Assembly: GCA_013213785.1 (NCBI GenBank)
Contig: JABSPZ010000012.1
Location: forward strand, 62,001 to 126,000
Origin: Henriciella sp.
GTDB taxonomy: Bacteria; Pseudomonadota; Alphaproteobacteria; Caulobacterales; Hyphomonadaceae
Direction: 5' to 3'
Length of the DNA stretch: 64,000 nucleotides
Every line of letters begins with the position of its first letter. The stretch's first letter is position 1. Made by a program: the position numbers and the translations under genes. Positions 1 through 8,057 of the stretch are shown one piece after another. The notes beneath the pieces were generated by a model. That model worked only from the letters and a program-made list of their open reading frames with translations, had not been told where the DNA came from and made no database searches.

Positions 1-1764
1 TGGGTGAGCCAACACGAGCCGACCCGCCTCTACTTTGCGTCTCAACGAGTCTGGCGTTCGGATGACCGAGGCGACAGTTGGACACCTATTTCTGGTGATC
101 TGACACGCGACGAAGATCGCATGAAACTACCTGTTCAAGGACGCCAGTGGAGCTGGGAAGCGGGCTGGGACATCTATGCTATGTCACAGTACAACACGAT
201 CACATCGCTGGGTGAGTCTCCACTCAATGAAAACCTGATTTATGCGGGTACCGATGATGGTTTGATCCAAGTCACAGAAGATGGCGGAAACACTTGGACG
301 CGGTTGGAAGTCGGCCGACTTCCAGGAGTGCCAGACACCGCATTCGTCAATGATATTCGCGCCGACCTGTTCGATGAGAACACGGTCTATGTGGCATTGG
401 ATAATCACAAATATGGCGACTACAAACCATACCTTCTGAAAAGTACCAATCGAGGGCGCACCTGGCGCGATATCACGAGCAATCTCGACGAGCGCAATTT
501 GGTATGGCGCGTGGTCCAAGATCACGAGAACCCGAATTTGCTCTTTACGGCGACGGAATTTGGCCTGTTCTTCACGCTCGATGGCGGCGGCAAGTGGGTT
601 GAGCTGACCGGTAACGCTCCGACGATCGCCTTTAGGGACGTTACCATCCAGCGCCGCGAAAACGATCTCGTCGCTGCCAGCTTCGGACGGGGCTTCTTCA
701 TTGTCGATGACATCTCTCCGCTTCGTACGCTGAGCGAAGACGGTCTCGAACAGGAGGCGCTTCTGTTCCCGGGGCGAACGGCTCATTGGTATATCGAGCA
801 GCCATCACTCGCCTTCTCGGAAGGTGGTTCGCAGGGACATGGCTATTACCGCGCTCCTAACCCACCTTTCGGGGCGAACTTCACATACTACCTCGCCGAG
901 GACATTCAGTCGCTTCAAGAAGCCCGCGTTGAGGCAGAAGAGCCGTTGATTGAGAAAGGTGACGATACTCCATTTCCTGGCTTCGATGCGATCACCGCAG
1001 AATTACAGGAGACCGAGCCCGCAATTTGGCTCACCGTGCGCGATGCAAATGGTGCCGTCGTTCGACGCTTAAAGGGCCCAGCGAAGAAAGGCTTCCACCG
1101 CGTGAATTGGAACCTTCGATATCCTTACACCGGATCCGTCGCGATCGGCGACAATATGGAAGAGGAGCCATCCGGCTATCTCGTTGCACCTGGGGAGTAC
1201 ACAGTGTCCTTGTCCAAGCGTGTGCGCGGGCAAACGACCGAACTTGTCGGGCAAAAGACCTTTACCGTTAAACGCCTGAGAGATGGGGCACTACCAGCGC
1301 AAGCGAATGCGTCTGAGTTCTGGGCTGAGGTGTCAGAATTCGACCGTGCCGTCACTGCTGTTTCAATGACCGTCGGGCAGTTGGACAACAAAATTCAACT
1401 CCTATCCTTGGCGACACAGCGCGCGGCAGGCGGCGATCCAACCGTTCTCGAAAATCGCTTGCAGAGCATTCGCCAGGAAGCCGACGCAGTCTCTGAACTG
1501 GTGAATGGGAATGAAGCGCGCAATGCGATCTATGAGCGAACTCAGCCCACTGTTCGCAGCCGATTGGGCTTTGTGATGACCGGTGTTGGTCGATCAACTT
1601 ATGGCCCAACGGCGACGCATCGTCAGCAGCTCGACATAGCGAAGTCTGAGTTCGAGGCGATCAAGCAGCGCGTTTCAACGCTCGTGGATGTTACAATCCC
1701 GGCCTATGAAGACGAGCTCATCGCAGCGGGCGCTCCATGGGTGCCTGGGGCAAAAATCCCTTAA
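1..1764 (+). CDS. BNR/VPS10-like beta-propeller exported protein, C-terminal part
   Basis: The frame is open to the left edge, so this is the C-terminal 587 residues or so of a larger protein. It has repeated Asp-box (BNR) motifs such as SDDRGDSW, TEDGGNTW, TNRGRTW and LDGGGKW, the signature of sialidase/sortilin-like beta-propellers. NCBI-style names are 'glycosyl hydrolase' or 'VPS10 domain-containing protein'. After about residue 240 come a beta-rich region and a helical tail ending GAPWVPG. It is collinear with the C-terminal half of the 1100-residue protein at 3113-6412, which ends GAPFTPG, so the two are paralogues. No catalytic activity can be assigned; binding or protein processing in the envelope is the usual guess for this family. 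The left part of the gene, including any signal peptide, is outside the window. Confidence 0.85.
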   Translation, partial: WVSQHEPTRLYFASQRVWRSDDRGDSWTPISGDLTRDEDRMKLPVQGRQWSWEAGWDIYAMSQYNTITSLGESPLNENLIYAGTDDGLIQVTEDGGNTWTRLEVGRLPGVPDTAFVNDIRADLFDENTVYVALDNHKYGDYKPYLLKSTNRGRTWRDITSNLDERNLVWRVVQDHENPNLLFTATEFGLFFTLDGGGKWVELTGNAPTIAFRDVTIQRRENDLVAASFGRGFFIVDDISPLRTLSEDGLEQEALLFPGRTAHWYIEQPSLAFSEGGSQGHGYYRAPNPPFGANFTYYLAEDIQSLQEARVEAEEPLIEKGDDTPFPGFDAITAELQETEPAIWLTVRDANGAVVRRLKGPAKKGFHRVNWNLRYPYTGSVAIGDNMEEEPSGYLVAPGEYTVSLSKRVRGQTTELVGQKTFTVKRLRDGALPAQANASEFWAEVSEFDRAVTAVSMTVGQLDNKIQLLSLATQRAAGGDPTVLENRLQSIRQEADAVSELVNGNEARNAIYERTQPTVRSRLGFVMTGVGRSTYGPTATHRQQLDIAKSEFEAIKQRVSTLVDVTIPAYEDELIAAGAPWVPGAKIP

Positions 1765-1824
1765 GGCTAAAAAGTCTGTGCCCTGATCGGACGAACGCTA
1801 AGACTATTTGATCGGTTAGAAGTC

Positions 1825-2352
1825 ATGAAGCTGAATGCGAAGCGCTTGCTGCGCCAAATCCACTATTGGCTATCACTTGCGGTAGCCATCCCGGCTGGCG
1901 TCATATTCTTCGCGGGCATCTTTTTGATGCTGAAGAAAGAGGTTGCGTGGATCCAACCGCCGACCGTTTCTGGGATCGTCTCTGATCAAATGCCGCAAGT
2001 GAGCTTTGATCAGATGGTAGAAGCGGCACGCGCCCATCCTGAAGCGCAAATTCAATCCTGGACAGACATAGACCGGATTGATCTTCGCGTTGGTAAGGGG
2101 GTTGCGAAACTGCGTGCCGTTTCGGGCTGGGAGGTGCAAGTCGATACAAACACTGGCGACGTCTTAAACGTCGCCTATCGGCGATCAGATTTGATCGAGC
2201 AGATCCATGATGGATCGTTTTTCTCTGACGCTGTGAAGCTCTACATTTTTTTACCAACAGGGATCTTGCTGATCTTGATGTGGGGTACGGGTCTTTATCT
2301 GTTTTTCCTGCCGCGGTTTCGCAAAAAGAAGCGTCCGAAACCTCAATCATAA
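1825..2352 (+). CDS. PepSY-associated TM protein, small
   Basis: A 175-residue membrane protein. It has a hydrophobic segment at about residues 14-36 following the basic RLLRQIHYWLS stretch, a soluble domain at 50-125, and a second membrane segment at about 134-158 before a basic tail (RFRKKKRPK). This architecture, and the LLRQIHYWLSL start, are typical of PepSY_TM proteins, which often accompany TonB systems and iron-reductase-like functions. The soluble domain contains the PepSY-like stretch KLRAVSGWEVQVDTNTGDVL. It lies 60 bp after the propeller gene on the same strand and could be co-transcribed. The biochemical role is not known; the family call is fairly secure, the function is not. 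Confidence 0.7.
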   Translation: MKLNAKRLLRQIHYWLSLAVAIPAGVIFFAGIFLMLKKEVAWIQPPTVSGIVSDQMPQVSFDQMVEAARAHPEAQIQSWTDIDRIDLRVGKGVAKLRAVSGWEVQVDTNTGDVLNVAYRRSDLIEQIHDGSFFSDAVKLYIFLPTGILLILMWGTGLYLFFLPRFRKKKRPKPQS

Positions 2353-2359
2353 TTGAAAG

Positions 2360-3106
2360 CTAGAGCTTGAAGCGTAAGCGAAACCGCAGCTCAAAGTCAG
2401 CGGCAGCATCGCTAACACCAGTCAAGGCATTCACGCGATAGCTTATTTGATCATTGAGGCTTCCCTTCAGAACACCGCCGATCGAATGGCGTTGATCATC
2501 GAAAGACCCGAAATCTGATGTCGTATTATAGCGATTGAACATCTGGGCCCCGGCGCGGCTTCCGGATGGAAGGCGCCAGGTCGCTTCGAAACGCGACTCC
2601 AGCGCTAGCCCTGCATCGCGATCGTTTCCAAACTCGCGAGACGCCAAACCGATCGCCCTGAATTCCGGGCCATCTTGTGGCCGCCAGCGATTGAGCCAAG
2701 CGACTCTTAAGCGTTCAGGGCCATCATACCCATCGGGGATCCGCCCACGGATTTGAATAGCGCTGTTCCATCCGTATTGGCTGGACGCAAACTGGTGCAT
2801 CGCCTCTAATTCTAGACGGCGATATCGAAACGAGCCGCCGCGATCGTTGAAGAAAACTATGCCGCGAAGACGCCAGTTTTCGCTGACAGCTTTTTGGTAG
2901 TCTATGCGTTGGGCATAGCCCTCATCACCTTCATCAAGCGCGATCCCGGTCGCGAGACTTATCGACGAACCTGGCCGCACGACTGGGCTTGCGACGGTTC
3001 CAGTTCCTTGCGCGTAGACATCTGCGCTAAACACGCTTGCGGTTGCGGCAAGGGCTGCCCAGGGGCGGCGGCACATCCACGCCGCCGCGCTTAAAAAAGA
3101 GCTCAA
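2360..3106 (-). CDS. predicted outer-membrane beta-barrel protein
   Basis: A 248-residue protein with an N-terminal hydrophobic segment (about residues 13-32) ending near VYAQG, a plausible signal peptide. Alternating amphipathic strands follow, and the last residues are FELRFRLRFKL, the alternating pattern ending in a hydrophobic residue typical of barrels assembled by BamA. No enzyme motif is visible. It lies 6 bp downstream of the long propeller gene on the same strand, so the two are probably one transcript. The role may be envelope structure or porin-like; I do not recognise a named family. Confidence 0.55.
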   Translation of the reverse strand: MSSFLSAAAWMCRRPWAALAATASVFSADVYAQGTGTVASPVVRPGSSISLATGIALDEGDEGYAQRIDYQKAVSENWRLRGIVFFNDRGGSFRYRRLELEAMHQFASSQYGWNSAIQIRGRIPDGYDGPERLRVAWLNRWRPQDGPEFRAIGLASREFGNDRDAGLALESRFEATWRLPSGSRAGAQMFNRYNTTSDFGSFDDQRHSIGGVLKGSLNDQISYRVNALTGVSDAAADFELRFRLRFKL

Positions 3107-3112
3107 CTTAGA

Positions 3113-6100
3113 TTAGTCCTCAAGCGTCCAGCTTGGAACGCCGCTGCCGGGTGTAAACGGAGCTCCGAGAGCTTCAAGTTGATCTTCAACGCTTGAGATT
3201 CCAGCCTCAACGCCGCGCATTTGATCAAGGACTGTATCCAGGTCAGTCTTAGCAATTGCGAGTGCGTTCTTACTGGAGCCGGTTGCGGGTGACTGAGACT
3301 GCCAGCCCCATCCACGTACTTGCGAAACACGCGCGCGAATTGACCACGGTGCTGGCTCGTTACGACCAGAAACGGTGCGGTCGCCATTGAGTTTCAGGTC
3401 CGCATCGTCCAGCTGGGTTTCCAGGCTTTGAATGCTTGCCCGGAGTGCTGCGTTCGGTGCATCAATCGCTTCAACACTCAGCTTCAAGTGAGCAAGTCGA
3501 TTACGAAGTTCTGCACTCGTGCTCGTTGCAGCTGAAACAACGCGAGCAAGTTTCGCTGTTTCTTGCTGGAATGCCAAAAGCTCAGGACGGTTGGACGTCG
3601 CTTCCGGAGTGTCGTGAAGCGGTTTCAGCGTAAAGCTTTGAGGCGCTGACAGCTCCGTAACCACTCCATTCACGCGCTTAGCAAGCGTCACCGAATAGGT
3701 TCCAGGTATCACCAATGGGCCGACTTGCGGATTGCCGAAGAGGGACGCCTGTGGCGGGGTAAGCCGGACTGGGTCTGGCGCAGGGTAGCGAAGGTCCCAT
3801 GCGACGCGGTGTAGTCCTTTTCCGGATGGGCCGGTCATGCGTCGAACCACGTTTCCAGTCGCGTCTTTTACGATGAAAAGAATAGCAGGTTCATCTTCAC
3901 GGTCCTCAGCGCGGAGCGTTTCCCATGATGGATAAGGCGTATCGCCGCCTTCTTTCTCAATTTTGATCTCCGCGTCACGCCGCGTTTTGGAGAGTGACTT
4001 CAAACCGTCCCGCATCACATAAGTGAATACGGCGCCAAAAGGCGGATTTTCGGCGAACCAGAAATTGTCGCCATTGAAAGCTTGCGCGCCGCCGGCCGGG
4101 CCCCAGACATCGCCTTCAACATAAATCCAGCTGTCTCTTACCGGGAACAAAGTGGCTTCTGCATCCCGGATCGAAGCAGCGTTTGTCCGCAATAGAGAGT
4201 AATCATCCAGAACATAAATGCCGCGTCCAAAAGTTCCGACGACAAGGTCATTTTCGCGGCGCTGGATCTCAATATCGCGAACATCAATCGTCGGGAAATT
4301 CGATTTGAGCTGCGTCCAGTTTCGGCCGCGGTTCTGACTGTAGAATAGACCAAACTCGGTGCCGACGAAGAGAAGGTTTGGATCGATATGGTCTTCTGCG
4401 ATCGTATGGACCGATCCCCATTCTGGAAGGTCACCTGAAATATCACGCCATGTCCGGCCGCGATCGTCCGTGCGGAAGACGTATGGTTTGTGGTCATTGC
4501 GCTTGTGATTATCGAACACGGCATAGGCAACGTCGCCGTTATGCGAAGACGTGATGATATCCTCGACCAGTGTCATCGAAGGCACGCCGCGCGTGGTTTC
4601 ACTGCGTCTCCAGTTCGCGCCATTGTCTTCACTCACAGAGATGACGCCATCATCGGTGCCGACATAGAGCAAGCCCTCGACGAGAGGACTTTCGCTCAAG
4701 GCAATCGCCGCTCCAAAAATCGAAGTTGAGTCATTCTTAGCGATAGCATCCACGCTCCAAACACGACCCATGACTTCTAAGGCATTTCGATCGATTTGGC
4801 GGGTTAGATCAGGACTGATGATCTCCCAATTATCTCCGCGGTCGTTTGAGGCAAAAAGATACTCTGCCGCGTAATAGATACGATCCGGATTGTGCGGACT
4901 GATCAGCAGTGGTGTGTTCCAGTTCCACTTATAGGCAGGCTCGCCGGAGGCGGGCTGCGGGGTCAGGAAAACGCGCTCATGCGTCCGGCGGTCGTAGCGA
5001 ACCAAGCCACCATACTGATACTGCGCATAAACGATGTTCGGGTCGCGCGGATCAATTTGTGGTTTGTATCCATCGCCGCCCAAAACAATGTGCCAGTCTG
5101 AGTTTACAATGCCGTGCACCAAGTCTGTTCGGGATGGGCCACAGAGGGAGTTATTGTCCTGCGTGCCTCCGCAAATATTGTAGAACGGCTCGGCATTGTC
5201 GGGTTGGATGCGGTAGAACTGGACGATCGGTAGATTGTTCATATGGCGCCATAGATTGCCGCCATCCCAGCTCTCATAGATGCCGCCATCTCCGCCCATG
5301 ATAAGATGTTTGGTATTGTCTGGATCGATCCACAGCGCATGATCGTCTACGTGGCGATGCGCGGCGCTGAGATCGGTAAATGTCTTGCCGCCATCGATTG
5401 ATCGCTTCGAGAATGTGTCCAGTGAATACAGCGTGTTGGCGTCTTTAGGGTCGACAATAATCTCGTTGTAATATTGCGGGCTCGTAGTCATGTGACCCGA
5501 GCGTTTTTCCCAGCTTTGGCCGAAATTCATTGAGCGGTAGACGCCTCGTTCGTCGGGCTGACCTTCGACGATGGCATAGATCATGTCTGGTGCAGATGGG
5601 GCAGCGGCTAAGCCGATCCGGCCCATGTCATCCTTTGGTAGGCCAGCTTTGACTTCGGTCCATGTTTCGCCGCCATCTGTCGTACGATGAATGCCGGACC
5701 CCGGCCCGCCATTGATGAGGACCCAAACATGACGTCGGCGCTGATAGCTCGAAGCGACGATCGTATCGAAATCGTTTGGATCGATGACAAACTCATTGAT
5801 GCCCGTATGCTCGTCTAAAGAGAGAAGCAGCGTCCAGGTTACGCCGCCATCAGTGGTCTTAAACAGCCCGCGGTCGCCGCCTTCGGACCAAAGTGGTCCT
5901 TGCGCAGCCACAAGAACCGTGTCTGCATCTTCAGGGTGAATCCAAATTTGGCTGATATGCCCAGACTCTTTGAGCCCCATATTTTCCCATGTGCGCCCGC
6001 CATCGCTGGACTTGTACACGCCGTCGCCAAACGCAACCGATCTCTGCGCGTTGTTTTCACCCGTGCCGACCCAGATCGTGTTTTCATCTGAGGGCGCGAT

Positions 6101-6412
6101 CTCTACGACGCCGATCGCATAAGTGCCTTCATTGTCGAAGACCGGCGTCCATGTCGCTCCGCCATTTTGCGTGCGCCAGAGGCCGCCGGAGGCAATGCCG
6201 ACCAAATAGTCGTGGTGGCCGCCTGAGAAGAATGCGAAATCCGAGATGCGACCTGAGGGATAAGCTGGCCCAATCGAACGAAGTGGGAGCGAGGCCAGGG
6301 GACTCTTCTCTCCATCATCGGCTTGTGCGTTTGAGAAGGAGAAACCTCCCATGCCGAGCACCAAGAGAATAAGCCCAATGATCATGGCCGCGCGTTTTAG
6401 CTGTATCGCCAT
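3113..6412 (-). CDS. BNR/VPS10-like beta-propeller exported protein, full length
   Basis: About 1099 residues from the chosen start. A signal peptide (MAIQLKRAAMIIGLILLVLG..., cleaved near SNAQA) is followed by about ten Asp-box motifs: TQNGGATW, SSDGGRTW, TTDGGVTW, TTDGGETW, SIDGGKTF, SNDRGDNW, SEDNGANW, TDDRGRTW, SQNRGRNW and others. These predict one or two sortilin/sialidase-like propellers spanning about residues 40-760. A beta-sandwich-like region and a helical C-terminus complete it. A longer frame begins at 6451, but GGGG sits six bases before the ATG at 6412 and the signal peptide starts there, so I chose 6412. No signature catalytic residues are apparent. The left-edge gene is a paralogue. 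The downstream barrel gene follows by 6 bp. Confidence 0.85.
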   Translation of the reverse strand: MAIQLKRAAMIIGLILLVLGMGGFSFSNAQADDGEKSPLASLPLRSIGPAYPSGRISDFAFFSGGHHDYLVGIASGGLWRTQNGGATWTPVFDNEGTYAIGVVEIAPSDENTIWVGTGENNAQRSVAFGDGVYKSSDGGRTWENMGLKESGHISQIWIHPEDADTVLVAAQGPLWSEGGDRGLFKTTDGGVTWTLLLSLDEHTGINEFVIDPNDFDTIVASSYQRRRHVWVLINGGPGSGIHRTTDGGETWTEVKAGLPKDDMGRIGLAAAPSAPDMIYAIVEGQPDERGVYRSMNFGQSWEKRSGHMTTSPQYYNEIIVDPKDANTLYSLDTFSKRSIDGGKTFTDLSAAHRHVDDHALWIDPDNTKHLIMGGDGGIYESWDGGNLWRHMNNLPIVQFYRIQPDNAEPFYNICGGTQDNNSLCGPSRTDLVHGIVNSDWHIVLGGDGYKPQIDPRDPNIVYAQYQYGGLVRYDRRTHERVFLTPQPASGEPAYKWNWNTPLLISPHNPDRIYYAAEYLFASNDRGDNWEIISPDLTRQIDRNALEVMGRVWSVDAIAKNDSTSIFGAAIALSESPLVEGLLYVGTDDGVISVSEDNGANWRRSETTRGVPSMTLVEDIITSSHNGDVAYAVFDNHKRNDHKPYVFRTDDRGRTWRDISGDLPEWGSVHTIAEDHIDPNLLFVGTEFGLFYSQNRGRNWTQLKSNFPTIDVRDIEIQRRENDLVVGTFGRGIYVLDDYSLLRTNAASIRDAEATLFPVRDSWIYVEGDVWGPAGGAQAFNGDNFWFAENPPFGAVFTYVMRDGLKSLSKTRRDAEIKIEKEGGDTPYPSWETLRAEDREDEPAILFIVKDATGNVVRRMTGPSGKGLHRVAWDLRYPAPDPVRLTPPQASLFGNPQVGPLVIPGTYSVTLAKRVNGVVTELSAPQSFTLKPLHDTPEATSNRPELLAFQQETAKLARVVSAATSTSAELRNRLAHLKLSVEAIDAPNAALRASIQSLETQLDDADLKLNGDRTVSGRNEPAPWSIRARVSQVRGWGWQSQSPATGSSKNALAIAKTDLDTVLDQMRGVEAGISSVEDQLEALGAPFTPGSGVPSWTLED

Positions 6413-6653
6413 CATATACCCCAGAATGTTCCTATTTGCGGTGAGCTTCATTGAAGTTCATTGGAATTGCAACTGGTTTGTGGGGTCTTTGACGGGAGTT
6501 CTTATCAAGCGTGTGCTCTGTCGCTTACGCCGCAATGGCGGGCGCTTTGGTGCCAGCTAAGACTCTATGCACGATTGTGCGCGGTATGGGACCAGAAAGC
6601 CTTTAAGACGCAGATGTCTATAGCATGCGCGTTATTCTCATCTCGGAGCGAAG

Positions 6654-8054
6654 TTAGCTTTCGGCCCAACTCGCTTTCTTACGGTAAATCGTAGATGGAT
6701 TGATCTGCAATTGCTTAGCGGCTGCGACAACGTTGCCGCGGCATAATGCAATCGCGCGTTCAATAGCCTTTTTCTCGGTCATCCAAAGCGGCTCTAATCC
6801 GTAGTCAGGTTCTGGATAGTTGCCGTCAGGTGTCGGAGTATCGGTTTCCGCTGCGATTGAGGGCGCCGCGCTCCGCTGAGACTGAGCGATATGCGTTGGC
6901 AGTTGGTCGCGGCTTATTTCGCCACCCGCATTCAACACAACGACCTGGCGAATGAGGTTTTCCAACTCACGAACATTACCAGGCCAGGTATTGGAGACCA
7001 GCCATTCTTCGGCATCGCGCGCAAAGCCATCGAACGACTTTCCCTCTTCGCTTGAATAGCGCGCGAGGAAGCTTTCTGCGAGCAGAAGAATGTCAGCGCC
7101 CCGGTCACGCAGCGGCGGAATGGCGACGGGAATAACGTGAAGGCGATAGTACAAGTCTTCACGAAGTTTGCCAGTTTGGACCGCGTCAAGCGCATCACGA
7201 TTGGTCGCAGCGACAATGCGGATGTTCGACTTGCGAACCGTGCTGTCGCCGACCCTTTGATACTCTCCGAGTTGCAGGAAGCGCAAAAGTTTGGGTTGTA
7301 GCTCCATCGGCATTTCGCCAATTTCGTCCAGGAAGAGCGTACCGCCTTCGGCCAACTCGGCTGCACCAGCGCGGTCTGAAGTGGCACCTGTGAAGGCGCC
7401 TTTCACATGACCGAAGATCTCACTCTCGATCAGGTCACGCGGGATCGCTCCGCAATTGATCGCAACGAATTTCGCTTTGCGCCGCGGGCTGAGATCATGC
7501 ACCGCGCGGGCGATGAGCTCCTTGCCGGTTCCTGTTTCTCCCGAGACGAAGATACTTGCTTTAGAAGGGGCCGCGGCTTCGATTGACTTGAAGACGCCCT
7601 GCATCACGAGCGACTTACCGATGATTCCACAAAAATCAGACCGGTCAATTTCGGCCTCGTAATTCTCGACAACCTTTTTGAGCTGGAAACTCTCGACAGC
7701 GTTTTGTGCAGTCACGCGGAGTCGGTCTTTTGTCGTCGGTTTAACAACGAAATCCACAGCGCCGCGACGCATAGCATCCACTGCGACCGACATGGAGCCG
7801 TTTGCGGTTATGACGACGACTGGGGCTTTCAATGAATCATCGATCCATCGGTCGAGAAGATCCAAGCCATCCGCGTCAGGGAGTTTAAGGTCCAGAAGGA
7901 TGCAGCTCGGTGTTTCAGCTTCCACGGCCTGAATGGCTTTCGCACCGGTATCGGCGATTGTGATCTTACTGAATTCGTGGCGCAAATGCGCTTGATATGT
8001 CCGTGCTAAAGACGGCGTATCTTCGACAATCAATAGGTGTCCCAGATTAGGCAT
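6654..8054 (-). CDS. sigma-54-dependent response regulator, NtrC/LuxO class
   Basis: A 466-residue activator in three parts. The receiver domain (1-120) has the phospho-acceptor Asp55 in [10 protein letters not shown]. The AAA+ domain (about 140-370) has Walker A GETGTGKE at 172-179, the sigma-54 contact loop GAFTGA at 219-224, and Walker [11 protein letters not shown] near 239-248. A Fis-type helix-turn-helix ends the protein ([28 protein letters not shown]). It should activate RpoN promoters when phosphorylated. It begins 3 bp after the stop of the hybrid kinase gene, which is almost certainly its partner. The targets are not shown, but the neighbouring exopolysaccharide locus is a natural candidate. 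Length and motifs are normal for the family. Confidence 0.93.
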   Translation of the reverse strand: MPNLGHLLIVEDTPSLARTYQAHLRHEFSKITIADTGAKAIQAVEAETPSCILLDLKLPDADGLDLLDRWIDDSLKAPVVVITANGSMSVAVDAMRRGAVDFVVKPTTKDRLRVTAQNAVESFQLKKVVENYEAEIDRSDFCGIIGKSLVMQGVFKSIEAAAPSKASIFVSGETGTGKELIARAVHDLSPRRKAKFVAINCGAIPRDLIESEIFGHVKGAFTGATSDRAGAAELAEGGTLFLDEIGEMPMELQPKLLRFLQLGEYQRVGDSTVRKSNIRIVAATNRDALDAVQTGKLREDLYYRLHVIPVAIPPLRDRGADILLLAESFLARYSSEEGKSFDGFARDAEEWLVSNTWPGNVRELENLIRQVVVLNAGGEISRDQLPTHIAQSQRSAAPSIAAETDTPTPDGNYPEPDYGLEPLWMTEKKAIERAIALCRGNVVAAAKQLQINPSTIYRKKASWAES

Positions 8055-8057
8055 GCA

